This document shows positions 33,631 through 43,948 of a stretch of 64,000 nt of DNA, in pieces. Position numbers and translations under genes: made by a program. Each line of letters opens with the position of its first letter. Within the stretch, counting starts at the first letter, position 1. The stretch is from an uncultured Prevotellaceae bacterium (lineage in GTDB: Bacteria > Bacteroidota > Bacteroidia > Bacteroidales > Muribaculaceae), in NCBI GenBank assembly GCA_947169265.1, contig CAMVPC010000008.1:30259-94258 (forward strand). The letters run 5' to 3'. Below the pieces are notes generated by a model. It was not told where the DNA came from and searched no databases. It was given only the letters and a program-made list of their open reading frames with translations.

Positions 33631-33698
33631 AATAGTGTCGAGTATTCTTTAATTAATTAATGAATATCACTAACTGTATTGTGCCGCGTGGAGCCTAA

Positions 33699-35192
33699 TT
33701 ACTTGGCATCCCAGAAGACACGGTCGCTCAGGAGCTTAGCCTCGGGAGGATTGCTGTTGAGCTGACGAGTGCGCGCGGGATAGGGAACACGCTTGCAAAG
33801 ACCTCCGGCCTGGATGTAGTTGACGGCGGGGATAATCATGTCGCCGGCATTGTAGCTGGTGGGATCCTTAAAGATTTGTTCGGCCGTCGAGGGGCTGGTG
33901 GCGGGCACGTCGGTGCGGCGAATCTCGCTCCAAGCCTCCATGTGGTCGACCATGAACAGGGCTACCCACTTTTGCATGTAGATGAGGTTGAGCTTGGCAG
34001 TAGTCGAACCCTGGGCGTCCCAGCTGGTGCGGTTCTCGGCCAAGAAGCCGGCTGCCGAGCCTGCGCGCTTGATGGCGAAGTCGGCGCTCACACCTGCCTC
34101 ATAAGCGGCCTTGGCGGCTCCATCGTTGTTGTTGAAACGCAGTTGAGCCTCAGCGATGAGGAACTGCAGCTCGCTCTGGGCGAACAGATAGATGGGAGCG
34201 GCAATCATCGATTCGTAGTTGATGGTGCTCACGTTTTCGTTCTTCCACGAGCCTGCCCATTCAGCGGTACCCATCTTGGTCTTCGAACCGGGGATTTGGC
34301 CCACATACTGGCCCTCGGCGGCGTTGGGGAGCATGCCGAAGCTGATGCGCGGGTCGCCGGTGTTGAGCATATAGGTGGCGATGGGATAAGCGGCCACATG
34401 GTTCATAGTACCCAGCGCACGACGTCCGTCGTACCAGGGGTTGTACTGCCCCTCGGCATTGCTGTACACATCCCACGCGACATTGCCGCTGAAGAACTCG
34501 TTCTTGGCCAGGAGGGTCTTGACCTTAGCCTGGTATTCGGCGGCGTTGATACCACCGTCAATCAGGCGCAGGTACATGCGCAGGCGCAGGGCGTTGGCAA
34601 ATCCCTTCCATTGAGCCAGGTTCTTGCCCAGCATGGGGTCGGTGAGTGTCATGGGGACGTCGCTGAGGTTCTTCTCGGCCTCGTCCATCTCGGCGAGCAC
34701 GCCTTCATACACCACTTTACCCTCTTCCCACTTGGGGCTGGGGTTGGCGCTACCTTGCAGGGCCTCGGTGTAAGGAGCCATGTCGAGGTTGTCGACCACG
34801 AGCGCGAAAGTGTAGGCGCGCAACACGGTGCAAGCGAAGATGTCGCTGGTGTTGTCGCTGCGGCTCAAAATCTCGTTAAGGTCTTGCAAAGCGCCCGCAT
34901 AGAGGTAGATATAGGGGCGGTCGAAGAGGTTCGACGCCTCATCGAGGTGGAGCTCGGCAAGGTCGTTATACTGGTTGGCCTCGGGACGTTGCTCAAAGTA
35001 CTGAGCGAAGAAGCCGCCATAATTGAACATTTGGTCGCCCAACACATCGGCCACATAGTTCTCGGCAGCCGGGAAGATGAGGTCCGAGGTCACAGCCCCG
35101 CCATCGGGGTAGTTGGGGTTATCATTGATGTCAAGGTCACACGAAGTGAGGGCCATCAAGCAACCAACGGTATATAATAAGAACTTTTTCAT
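33699..35192 (-). CDS. SusD/RagB-like surface nutrient-binding lipoprotein
   Basis: 497 residues with lipobox CLMALTSC. The helical TPR scaffold is typical of SusD, and features such as NLFDRPYIYLYAGALQDLNE, FANALRLRMYLRL and SELQFLIAEAQLRF match the SusD-like group 2. It would form a lid over the SusC barrel and capture substrate. The start was placed at the internal Met that begins the signal peptide. It follows susC by 22 bases. No sugar enzyme is nearby, so a peptide or small-oligomer substrate is possible. Confidence 0.9.
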   Translation of the reverse strand: MKKFLLYTVGCLMALTSCDLDINDNPNYPDGGAVTSDLIFPAAENYVADVLGDQMFNYGGFFAQYFEQRPEANQYNDLAELHLDEASNLFDRPYIYLYAGALQDLNEILSRSDNTSDIFACTVLRAYTFALVVDNLDMAPYTEALQGSANPSPKWEEGKVVYEGVLAEMDEAEKNLSDVPMTLTDPMLGKNLAQWKGFANALRLRMYLRLIDGGINAAEYQAKVKTLLAKNEFFSGNVAWDVYSNAEGQYNPWYDGRRALGTMNHVAAYPIATYMLNTGDPRISFGMLPNAAEGQYVGQIPGSKTKMGTAEWAGSWKNENVSTINYESMIAAPIYLFAQSELQFLIAEAQLRFNNNDGAAKAAYEAGVSADFAIKRAGSAAGFLAENRTSWDAQGSTTAKLNLIYMQKWVALFMVDHMEAWSEIRRTDVPATSPSTAEQIFKDPTSYNAGDMIIPAVNYIQAGGLCKRVPYPARTRQLNSNPPEAKLLSDRVFWDAK

Positions 35193-35214
35193 AGTGTTGT
35201 AACGCATTTAAATG

Positions 35215-38200
35215 TTAGAATTTAACCTTCACGTTGAAACCGAACTTGCGCGAGCTCGGGTTGGCCGAGTACTCACCGAAGTTACCCTCGAGGTCGTTAC
35301 CGAACGTGGTCATTTCGGGGTCGATAAAGGTGTTGCTTGACGGAGTCCACAGGAACAGGTTGTTACCGAACGCACTCACGGTCACGCCCGAGAGGAAGAT
35401 GTTGCGGAACCACTTGCTGGGCATCTCCCACGAGAGGACCACCGAGCGAAGCTTCACGTAGCTCTTGTCGACGAGGAAAGCGGCGTCGAGGTCGCGGCCA
35501 CCGGCATCCCAATAATTATAGATGTTGGTGGGGGTGAGGAACGTGGTGTTGTCAACATAAATCGTGTTGCCGAACTCATCGGTGGTACCGCTGTCCTGAA
35601 CCGAGTTGGGCACGATGAACGGGTTGCGGTTGTTGTAAGCCGTCTGGATAGCATTACCGGTGAAGTACATGATATCCTTGGTGCGCGAGAACATCACGCC
35701 GCCCTTGCGGATATCGAGGCTGGCGGTAAGGCTCACGCCCTTGTACCTCCACGTGGAGGTGATACCCATCTGGTACTTGTTGTTGATGCTACCCACGATT
35801 TGCTGGTCGGGGTTCTTGATGGGAAGACCCTGGTCGTCGCAAATCACGCGTCCGTCCTCGGTCGTCAGGGGCACATAAGCCTTGAACACACCCAGAGGCT
35901 CTCCCACGATGGCATAGAGGCCTGTGCCGCTGTTGAAGCCGTAGATGAGCGAGCTGCCGCCCAGCTCCTCGGGCAGGCTGACGACCTTGCTGTAGTTCTT
36001 GGTGAAGTTCCATGAGATATCCCACTGGAAGTCTTTCACCTTGACGGGAGTGACGCTCACCAAGAGCTCGATACCGCGGTTGCGAATCTTACCGAGGTTC
36101 ATGTTCTGCGCGGTGTAACCGGTGGCGGGATCCATGTTCAGCGAGAAGATTTGCTTGTCGGTGTTGCGGTTGTAGTAAGAGAAGTCGAACGAGATGCGGT
36201 TCTGGAAGAAGGCCATCTGGAGACCGGCCTCAAACTCGGTGGTCATCTCGGGACTCAGGTTCTGGCTACCCAGGGTGTTGCCCACGGTGTAAGCGTTGGT
36301 GCCGGTCTTGGTGAACGGGAAGTTACTGCTACCCCAGCCACCCGAGCTGGCACCGGCCTGTCCGTAGACCGAGTTGGTCATATAGACGCTTGCGTCGTTA
36401 CCTGTTTTACCCCAAGCCAAGCGGAGCTTACCGTAGGTGAGCGTGTTCTTGGCCTCGTTGCTCAGCAGCTCGCTGAAGAGCCAGCTTGCGGTGATACCGG
36501 GATAGAAGAACGAGCGGTTGCCCTTGGGCAGCGTCGACGACCAGTCGTTGCGCAGGTTCACGGTGAGGAAGACCATGTTCTTCCAGTCGGCTTGCGCAGC
36601 CAGGAAGACGCCCATGTAGCGGCGTTTCCACTTATATTGCTCCACGGTGGGAATCTCGGCGCTGTTGCTCAGGTTATACCACGTGGGGATGGTGAGGTTC
36701 GTCACGCCACCATAGAGGTAGCTGTATCGACGCTCATTGCCGTTGAAACCGATGTCGGCGTTGGCATGCCAGTCTTGTGTGATTTGCTGGTCATAGCTCA
36801 GCATCACGGTGTGGTCCATCTCGCGACGGCGCGAGGTCTGCTGGGTAACCGAGCCGGTGAGGTCGGCAAGGCAGTCGGCCCAGTTGGGGGTACCGGCAAA
36901 CATTGCGCTCAAGTTAGGTTGACCCGTATCGTGCTGGCTGGTGTTGGTGTCCATACCGAAACGATAGGTGGCCCTGAAGTATTTCAAGAATTCGTAGCTA
37001 ATCTCGAAGTTACCGTAGAAGCGCTCTTGCTCAAAGCGGTTCTGGTAGTTCTCAAGCAGGTAGTAGGGGTTGGTGACACCGTAAGGCGTGTAGTAGTAAC
37101 CCGGGGTGTTGAACGGGTTGTTGAGATCCTTCATCTCGACGATGGCGATGTCGCGCGGCGTCTGCATAATGCTGTTATACATAGAGCCCGCTTTTTGACC
37201 GGTGGTCACGAACTTGTTGCGCTGGAAGGCGTAGTTCAACGAGGTGCTGAACGTGACGTGACCCTGCGTGTGGCTTGCGCGAGCGCTGAAGGTGTACTTG
37301 TCATACTTGTCGGCGCTGGTGGGGATGATACCATTATCGCTGATTTGCGAGAGCGACAGGTAGTATGCGCTCTTGTCGGTAGCACCGTTGAACGACAGGC
37401 TGTTGTTGAAACGGAAACCGGTCTCGAAGAAGTCCTTCACGTTGTTCTTGATGGGAAGGTACGACTTCATGTTCTGCGAGTGGTTGTACACGTTACCGTA
37501 ACGGAGCATCGAGCCGTCGAACGAGGGACCCCACGAGCCGTTCTCGATGTCGGTCTTCTCGCCGTACCAGCCCATACCGAAGTCGTTTTGCTGCTGCGGG
37601 ATGCGAAGCAACGATTCCCACTGGAGACCGCCGTTGTACTCGATACCCACGCCCTTAGCCTGCTTAGCACCTTTCTTGGTGGTAATCAGGATGACGCCGG
37701 CACCGGCGCGGCTACCGTAAAGCGCGGTAGCGGCAGCACCCTTGAGGATGGTCATGCTCTCGACATCGTCGGGGTTGACGGCGCTGGCGCCGTTACCGAA
37801 GTCGAAGCCGTTGTCCAAGCCCTCGCTGCTGTAGACAGCACTGTTGTTGAGGGGCACACCGTCGACGACATAGAGAGGCTGGTTGTTACCGCTCAGCGAG
37901 CTCACACCACGGATAATCACGCTCTTCGACGTGCCCGGGTCGCTGCTCGATTCGGTAATCTGCACACCGGCCACCTTACCCGCAAGGCTCGACATGATGT
38001 CGTTAGTGCGAGTGGCCACCAGGTCCTCGCCCTTGACGGCCGTTGCCGAGTAGCCCAGCGCCTTGGCGCTGCGCTTGATACCCATGGCGGTCACCACCAC
38101 CTCATCGAGCGTGTTGCCGCTCTCCTCGAGCGCGATGGTCTGGCCATCGGTAGCGGGGACTGTCTTGGTAACCATGCCAATGTAGCTCACCGTGAGTTGC

Positions 38201-38400
38201 CTCACATTGTCGCCCACATTGAGTGTAAACACACCATCAAGGTCGGTCGCGGTGCCTTGGCCGCCACCCACGGGCATCACCGTTGCTCCGGGCAACGGGT
38301 CGCCGTCGGAGGCCAGCACCACTTTACCCTTAATGGTCTTAGCCTGCGCCGCCCCAATGAGGAGGCACAGTACCATCAAAGTAGATAAAAATCTCTTCAT
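35215..38400 (-). CDS. SusC/RagA-family TonB-dependent transporter
   Basis: 1061 residues. A signal peptide (1-20) is followed by a carboxypeptidase-regulatory-like domain (about 22-95, IKGKVVLASDGDPLPGATV), the TonB-box region with LDEVVVTAMGIKR (about 99-111), the plug (about 115-230, DIMSSLAGKVAGVQI and PLYVVDGVPLNN), and a long 22-strand barrel ending FGFNVKVKF. It is the energy-coupled outer-membrane channel of a SusCD system. It is first in a four-gene operon with SusD and two lipoproteins. No STN domain was seen, so anti-sigma signalling is unlikely. Confidence 0.95.
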   Translation of the reverse strand: MKRFLSTLMVLCLLIGAAQAKTIKGKVVLASDGDPLPGATVMPVGGGQGTATDLDGVFTLNVGDNVRQLTVSYIGMVTKTVPATDGQTIALEESGNTLDEVVVTAMGIKRSAKALGYSATAVKGEDLVATRTNDIMSSLAGKVAGVQITESSSDPGTSKSVIIRGVSSLSGNNQPLYVVDGVPLNNSAVYSSEGLDNGFDFGNGASAVNPDDVESMTILKGAAATALYGSRAGAGVILITTKKGAKQAKGVGIEYNGGLQWESLLRIPQQQNDFGMGWYGEKTDIENGSWGPSFDGSMLRYGNVYNHSQNMKSYLPIKNNVKDFFETGFRFNNSLSFNGATDKSAYYLSLSQISDNGIIPTSADKYDKYTFSARASHTQGHVTFSTSLNYAFQRNKFVTTGQKAGSMYNSIMQTPRDIAIVEMKDLNNPFNTPGYYYTPYGVTNPYYLLENYQNRFEQERFYGNFEISYEFLKYFRATYRFGMDTNTSQHDTGQPNLSAMFAGTPNWADCLADLTGSVTQQTSRRREMDHTVMLSYDQQITQDWHANADIGFNGNERRYSYLYGGVTNLTIPTWYNLSNSAEIPTVEQYKWKRRYMGVFLAAQADWKNMVFLTVNLRNDWSSTLPKGNRSFFYPGITASWLFSELLSNEAKNTLTYGKLRLAWGKTGNDASVYMTNSVYGQAGASSGGWGSSNFPFTKTGTNAYTVGNTLGSQNLSPEMTTEFEAGLQMAFFQNRISFDFSYYNRNTDKQIFSLNMDPATGYTAQNMNLGKIRNRGIELLVSVTPVKVKDFQWDISWNFTKNYSKVVSLPEELGGSSLIYGFNSGTGLYAIVGEPLGVFKAYVPLTTEDGRVICDDQGLPIKNPDQQIVGSINNKYQMGITSTWRYKGVSLTASLDIRKGGVMFSRTKDIMYFTGNAIQTAYNNRNPFIVPNSVQDSGTTDEFGNTIYVDNTTFLTPTNIYNYWDAGGRDLDAAFLVDKSYVKLRSVVLSWEMPSKWFRNIFLSGVTVSAFGNNLFLWTPSSNTFIDPEMTTFGNDLEGNFGEYSANPSSRKFGFNVKVKF

Positions 38401-38415
38401 AATAACATTTTTTAA

Positions 38416-38476
38416 TGTGAATGAGTTAATCGAGAATTGTCTTCTTTTTAATTTTTTGAATGAGTTAATTGAGAAG
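38416..38476. repeat. Direct repeat in the SusC leader
   Basis: TGAATGAGTTAATCGAGAA at about 38417 recurs as TGAATGAGTTAATTGAGAA at about 38457, forty bases later and differing at one position. It lies in the untranslated leader of susC, about 20 and 60 bases before the start codon. Confidence 0.6.
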
Positions 38477-38671
38477 GTAGCTCTTTTAACTTAAACAATA
38501 AAAACAGCTTATTTAATAATACATCATAGAATCCTATAACCGTCGCGCACTCGTGCACATCACGCCAAGGATGGGTCCATAATTATTATTGCACGTTCCT
38601 CCGCGTCATTAGATTAAGGTTGTGATGCGGTTTTACAGGGAATCACAATAATACCTCACAAAGAATCGGTG

Positions 38672-38679
38672 CAAAGTTA
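38672..38679 (-). promoter_or_regulatory. -7 element of the SusC operon
   Basis: On the minus strand this reads TAACTTTG. A TTTG lies 12 bases upstream, shorter than usual, so recruitment may need an activator. The leader would be about 265 bases. Apart from this element, the repeats at 38416 and the inverted repeat at 38960, no gene was seen in 38401-39060. Confidence 0.5.
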
Positions 38680-38959
38680 ATATTTTTTACACAAAGTCGG
38701 TTCGACCGTGCTACATTTTAACCTTTGAGACGCGAATGGGTTTGAATTACTCACGTCAACTGTTAAAACCACTCGCATTTTAACACTCATCCGTTAACAA
38801 TTTACCTGTTTTTCACACCCTCTCAAGCCACCCTGCCGCGCCCTTTATCGTAACAATTCATTGTTTTGAGCGGCTCCTGAGCAAAAAAAGCGCAACGCAA
38901 ACGCCAAACAACAAAAACAACAGTAAGGAAAAGAAATATCCACGACAAGACCGACAAAA

Positions 38960-38999
38960 CAATCAAATAATAAAGACCAACCAATAAATTGTTTGATTG
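38960..38999. repeat. Inverted repeat CAATCAAA..TTTGATTG
   Basis: Eight-base perfect arms (38960-38967 and 38992-38999) are separated by 24 AT-rich bases. It lies about 60 bases upstream of the eno promoter and could be an operator or chance in AT-rich DNA. Confidence 0.4.
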
Positions 39000-39060
39000 C
39001 CACCGCTGTTGGGAAAAAGGGGGATAGGGGCAATAAAAATGAAAAACTTTGCGTTTTCAT

Positions 39061-39091
39061 TTTGTATTGCGCGAGGTTTGCACTAACTTTG
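39061..39091 (+). promoter_or_regulatory. Bacteroidetes-type promoter of eno
   Basis: TTTG at 39061-39064 and TAACTTTG at 39084-39091 are 19 bases apart, 70 bases before the eno start. Confidence 0.75.
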
Positions 39092-39145
39092 CAAAAGAAA
39101 ATCAGGTAAAAAGATTCAAAAAAAATATAACCAATTAATTATTAA

Positions 39146-40468
<1,323 letters not shown>

Positions 40469-40491
40469 TTAGTTTCTTTCATAATTATTTT

Positions 40492-40533
40492 AGCCCTGCC
40501 GGCGTTCATGAACACCGGCAGGGCTTTTTTTTT
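40492..40533 (+). terminator. Rho-independent terminator of eno
   Basis: An 11-bp stem (AGCCCTGCCGG with CCGGCAGGGCT) is followed by nine T residues. It lies 23 bases after the stop codon. Confidence 0.92.
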
Positions 40534-40567
40534 GGGGGGGGTGGACGACAGGGGTCGTGTGGCACTA

Positions 40568-41005
40568 TTACAGCGAGTCGTAAGGGAGCGCGGCAAGCAT
40601 TTGGCCCATCTGGCGGGCGGCGTCGCCCAACTGGCCACCCACAACGGCCCGCAGCATGAGAGGCAAGTCGATGTTGATTTGCGCCACAGCCGCGGTGCGC
40701 GCCTCGTCGATAGCCTCAAGTTCGATGGAGAGGTTGAAGTTGACGGGCATGTTTGCCGCCGAATAGACCACGCGCGTGGGTTCCACGCTCTCGGTGACGC
40801 TCAGCATCATGGGGCCCATGGGCGAATCGATGCTGATGCCATCGGCAGTGAAGTGCACCTTGGCCAGATTCTCCTGCGCCTCGGGCGGCAGCTTGTCGGC
40901 ATTCTTTTCGAGTTGCTGGCGCAGCACGTCGGGGTTGCTGAGCTTGTTATACACCGTGTTGATATCGTGGTTTATCTCGTGACGTTCGCTTTTGTAATGT
41001 TGCAT
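40568..41005 (-). CDS. SRPBCC-like (polyketide-cyclase fold) protein of unknown function
   Basis: 145 residues, no signal peptide. The start ERHEINHDINTVYNKLSNPD and the strand pattern with a long C-terminal helix (MLRAVVGGQLGDAARQMGQM) resemble START/SRPBCC small-ligand-binding folds. I recall similar proteins next to pyrE in other Bacteroidales, as here (45-base gap). Ligand and role are unknown. Confidence 0.65.
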   Translation of the reverse strand: MQHYKSERHEINHDINTVYNKLSNPDVLRQQLEKNADKLPPEAQENLAKVHFTADGISIDSPMGPMMLSVTESVEPTRVVYSAANMPVNFNLSIELEAIDEARTAAVAQINIDLPLMLRAVVGGQLGDAARQMGQMLAALPYDSL

Positions 41006-41050
41006 AGTTGTGTAGGAGTAAGGAGTAAAGGGTATAGGGTAAAGAGTTGC

Positions 41051-41704
41051 TCAAAGCTCAAAGCTCAAAGCCGGCGGCGTCCAGTTCTCAGGGTCGTCGT
41101 GCCATTGCTCGAGCATGGCCAGGTCGCTTGGCTTGATGTAGCGCGTGGCTACGGCGGCCTCGAGCATGGCGTGGTAGCCGGTGAGGGCCACAAGGCACAG
41201 ACCTTCGCGCTCGAGGGTGTCGCGCGCGACATCAAATTCGTAGGAGAACAGCGCGGCTACACCCATCACCTCACCGCCGGCGATGGCCACCGACCGCGCG
41301 GCTTGCACGCAGTTGGCCCCCGTCGAGATGATATCCTCCACGAGCACCACCTTTTGTCCGGGCTTGATATCGCCCTCGATGGTGTTCTCCAGGCCGTGGT
41401 CCTTGGCCTTGTCGCGCACGTAGACGAACGGCAGGCCCAGCGCGTCGGCCACGATGGCACCGGGGGCGATGGCGCCAATGGTGACGCTGGCGATGACCTC
41501 GGCACCGGCGAAGTGCTCGAGCACGAGGCGCGCCAGCTCAATCTTAATGGTGTTGCGCAACCATGGGTAGGAGAGCATGACGCGGTTGTCGGTGTAGATG
41601 GGCGAGCGCCATCCCCTCACCCAGGTGAAGGGGCTGTAGGGCTGCAGCTTGATGGCGCTGATTTTAAGCAGGCTGTGGGCCAGTTGTTGGCTCGAATGTT
41701 CCAT
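41051..41704 (-). CDS. pyrE: Orotate phosphoribosyltransferase
   Basis: 217 residues; adds phosphoribose from PRPP to orotate to form orotidine 5'-phosphate in pyrimidine synthesis. The PRPP-binding motif is VVLVEDIISTGAN. The family-typical SPIYTDNRVMLSYP is near residue 34 and YVRDKAKDHG near 96. It is transcribed toward the SRPBCC-like gene and divergent from the sugar dehydratase gene. Confidence 0.95.
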   Translation of the reverse strand: MEHSSQQLAHSLLKISAIKLQPYSPFTWVRGWRSPIYTDNRVMLSYPWLRNTIKIELARLVLEHFAGAEVIASVTIGAIAPGAIVADALGLPFVYVRDKAKDHGLENTIEGDIKPGQKVVLVEDIISTGANCVQAARSVAIAGGEVMGVAALFSYEFDVARDTLEREGLCLVALTGYHAMLEAAVATRYIKPSDLAMLEQWHDDPENWTPPALSFEL

Positions 41705-41745
41705 AATGGGAGCGTGAGGATTACAATAAGTGATAAATTATGGTG

Positions 41746-41753
41746 CAAAAATA
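41746..41753 (-). promoter_or_regulatory. -7 element of pyrE
   Basis: The minus strand reads TATTTTTG, matching TAnnTTTG, 42 bases before the start. No well-spaced TTTG was identified. Confidence 0.45.
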
Positions 41754-41796
41754 CGAAAAAAAACAACGTGCCACGCGGTGGAAAGATATTTTTTTG

Positions 41797-41804
41797 TATA
41801 TTTG
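41797..41804 (+). promoter_or_regulatory. -7 element of the sugar dehydratase gene
   Basis: TATATTTG matches TAnnTTTG, 43 bases before the TTG start. No clear -33 partner was seen. Confidence 0.45.
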
Positions 41805-41846
41805 CATGCTTTAATATAAATATAACCTTTAGAAAATTAACCTGCC

Positions 41847-43844
41847 TTGCTTGACAATATCATCAAATGGCTCTTTAGCCTCAAGCTTTTCAAGAACTTA
41901 CGCGATACCACGGCACCGCGTTGGCTCATCCTGCTGATTGACATGTTCCTGGTCACGTGCGCGTTCCTGCTCACGGTGTTGAGCGACATCTATGCCACGT
42001 CGCAGCCCGTGCAGGCGGCGGTGGCGGTGCGCAACTGGCTCATCTTTGTCGCGGCTTACCTGGTGGTATCGCTCTTGACGCGAAGCTACTCGTTCATTAT
42101 CCGCCTGAGCGTGATCGAAGACCTGTATCGCGTCTTCGTGATGGTGTTCCTGTCGTCGAGCATCCTGCTGCTGGTGAATTTGGTGCACCAGGCGGTGACC
42201 ACCCACCCGCTGTTCCGTTTTTGGAACATCATCTACGTGGGTGTGACGGTGTTTGCCCTGCTCACCATCGAGCGCCTTGTCATCAAGCACATCTATTCGC
42301 GCTTCACCTCGACAGTGGCCGACCGCCTCAAGGTGCTCGTGCTGGGCACCTCGCTCGACTCGCTCATCCTGGCCAACGCCCTCAAGAGCGAGATTGGCGG
42401 CAAATATGAGCCGGTGGGCCTGCTGAGCACATCACCCGACGAGAAGCGCAGCATGGTCAACGGCTTCAAGGTCTACACCTACGAGCCCGAGGAGACCCTC
42501 GCCGACCTCTTCGCGTCGCGCAATTTTCACGCGCTGCTCTTCAGCCAGCGCGACGCGCGCATGATGAGCGGCGGCCTGGCCGACTTCTTCATTAAGCAAG
42601 ACATCAAACTGCTGCTCATCAACCACATCGAGGAGTTTGACACCGAGCAGCAAGACGGCAACATCTCGCGCTACATCAAGGAGGTGCAAATCGAGGACTT
42701 GCTGGGACGCGAGCCCATCGTGCTCAACAACACGCTGGTGCGCTCGAACATCAACGGCAACGTGGTGCTCATCACCGGCGCGTGCGGCTCGATAGGCAGC
42801 GAGATTGTGCGCCAGGTGGCGGCCTACAAGGCCAGCAAAATCATCTTGGTGGACCAGGCCGAGACGCCCATGCACGACTTGTCGCTCGAGTTGCGCAAGA
42901 GCTACCCCAACGCCGAGGTGGTGCTCTTCATGGGCGACGTGCAGAACTACGCGCGCATGGAAGAGGCCTTCAAGACCTATCGTCCGCGCTTCGTGTTCCA
43001 CGCGGCGGCCTATAAGCACGTGCCCATGATGGAGCTTAACCCCACCGAGGCCGTGCTCACCAACGTGGAAGGGACGCGCAACGTGGCCGACCTCGCCTTG
43101 AAATACGGCGTGTTCAAATTCGTGATGATTTCGACCGACAAGGCCGTGAATCCCAGCAACATCATGGGATGCACCAAGCGCTTGGCCGAAATCTATTGCC
43201 AATCGCTGTTCTTCGACGCCCGCCAGCGCGGGCTGCGCACCCAGTTTATCACCACGCGATTCGGCAACGTACTGGGCAGCAACGGCTCGGTGATTCCGCT
43301 CTTCCGCCGGCAGATTGCCGCCGGCGGGCCGCTCACGGTCACCCACCGCGACATCATCCGCTACTTCATGACCATCCCCGAGGCGTGCTCGCTGGTGCTC
43401 GAAGCCGGCTGCATGGGCCACGGCGGTGAGATTTACATCTTCGACATGGGCGAGCCGGTGCGCATCTACGACCTTGCCGAGCGCATGATTTCGCTGGCAG
43501 GCCTGCGTCCGCACGTTGACATCAAAATCGAGGAAATAGGCCTCCGCCCCGGCGAGAAGCTCTTTGAGGAACTGCTCAACGACAAGGAGAAAACCATCGC
43601 CACCGACAACGACAAGATTATGATTGCCAAGGTGCGCCGATATGAATACAACAAGGTGTGCGAGAGCATCGACTTCATCATTGGCGAGGCAAGCGCCGGC
43701 AACATCCACGACATGGTCACCGCCATGAAACGTTTCGTGCCCGAGTACAAGAGCATGCACAGCGAGTATGAGGCCATCGACGCCGAAATCGAGCACCGCG
43801 AGCGCAGCCGGGCCGACCAAGTGACGCCGCCGGCCCCCATGTGA
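41847..43844 (+). CDS. Membrane-bound nucleotide-sugar 4,6-dehydratase (FlaA1/WbpM/CapD-like)
   Basis: 665 residues. Four transmembrane helices (about 20-150) and a CoA-binding-like domain (about 155-275) precede the extended SDR catalytic domain (about 300-580). The Rossmann motif is ITGACGSIGSE. The active site has STDKAVNPSNIMGCTKRLAE, where Met replaces the usual Tyr before Lys, as in FlaA1/WbpM inverting dehydratases. These make sugar precursors for capsule or O-antigen, with UDP-GlcNAc the usual substrate. The start is TTG at 41847: it gives the family-typical N-terminus, and the next ATG would delete the first helix. Confidence 0.9.
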   Translation: MLDNIIKWLFSLKLFKNLRDTTAPRWLILLIDMFLVTCAFLLTVLSDIYATSQPVQAAVAVRNWLIFVAAYLVVSLLTRSYSFIIRLSVIEDLYRVFVMVFLSSSILLLVNLVHQAVTTHPLFRFWNIIYVGVTVFALLTIERLVIKHIYSRFTSTVADRLKVLVLGTSLDSLILANALKSEIGGKYEPVGLLSTSPDEKRSMVNGFKVYTYEPEETLADLFASRNFHALLFSQRDARMMSGGLADFFIKQDIKLLLINHIEEFDTEQQDGNISRYIKEVQIEDLLGREPIVLNNTLVRSNINGNVVLITGACGSIGSEIVRQVAAYKASKIILVDQAETPMHDLSLELRKSYPNAEVVLFMGDVQNYARMEEAFKTYRPRFVFHAAAYKHVPMMELNPTEAVLTNVEGTRNVADLALKYGVFKFVMISTDKAVNPSNIMGCTKRLAEIYCQSLFFDARQRGLRTQFITTRFGNVLGSNGSVIPLFRRQIAAGGPLTVTHRDIIRYFMTIPEACSLVLEAGCMGHGGEIYIFDMGEPVRIYDLAERMISLAGLRPHVDIKIEEIGLRPGEKLFEELLNDKEKTIATDNDKIMIAKVRRYEYNKVCESIDFIIGEASAGNIHDMVTAMKRFVPEYKSMHSEYEAIDAEIEHRERSRADQVTPPAPM

Positions 43845-43893
43845 CCCACGCACGCGCGACACGCCGCAAAATGACGAAACCCCATACAACGGT

Positions 43894-43922
43894 GAGGGGT
43901 GCCCCCGAAAAGGGCACCCCTC
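43894..43922. terminator. Hairpin between convergent genes
   Basis: A perfect 11-bp stem (GAGGGGTGCCC with GGGCACCCCTC) lies between the stops at 43844 and 43949. It lacks a strong T run on either side. Confidence 0.5.
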
Positions 43923-43948
43923 GCTGTGCGGGAAGATGTGAATGGAGA

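Noticed and set aside
36151..38388. A 745-residue plus-strand frame
   Set aside because: It is antisense to the SusC gene, with Val/His/Gly-rich translation and no recognisable domain.
38845..39060. A 71-residue minus-strand frame in the susC-eno gap
   Set aside because: AT-rich, Phe/Leu-rich translation with no promoter and overlapping the inverted repeat; likely chance.
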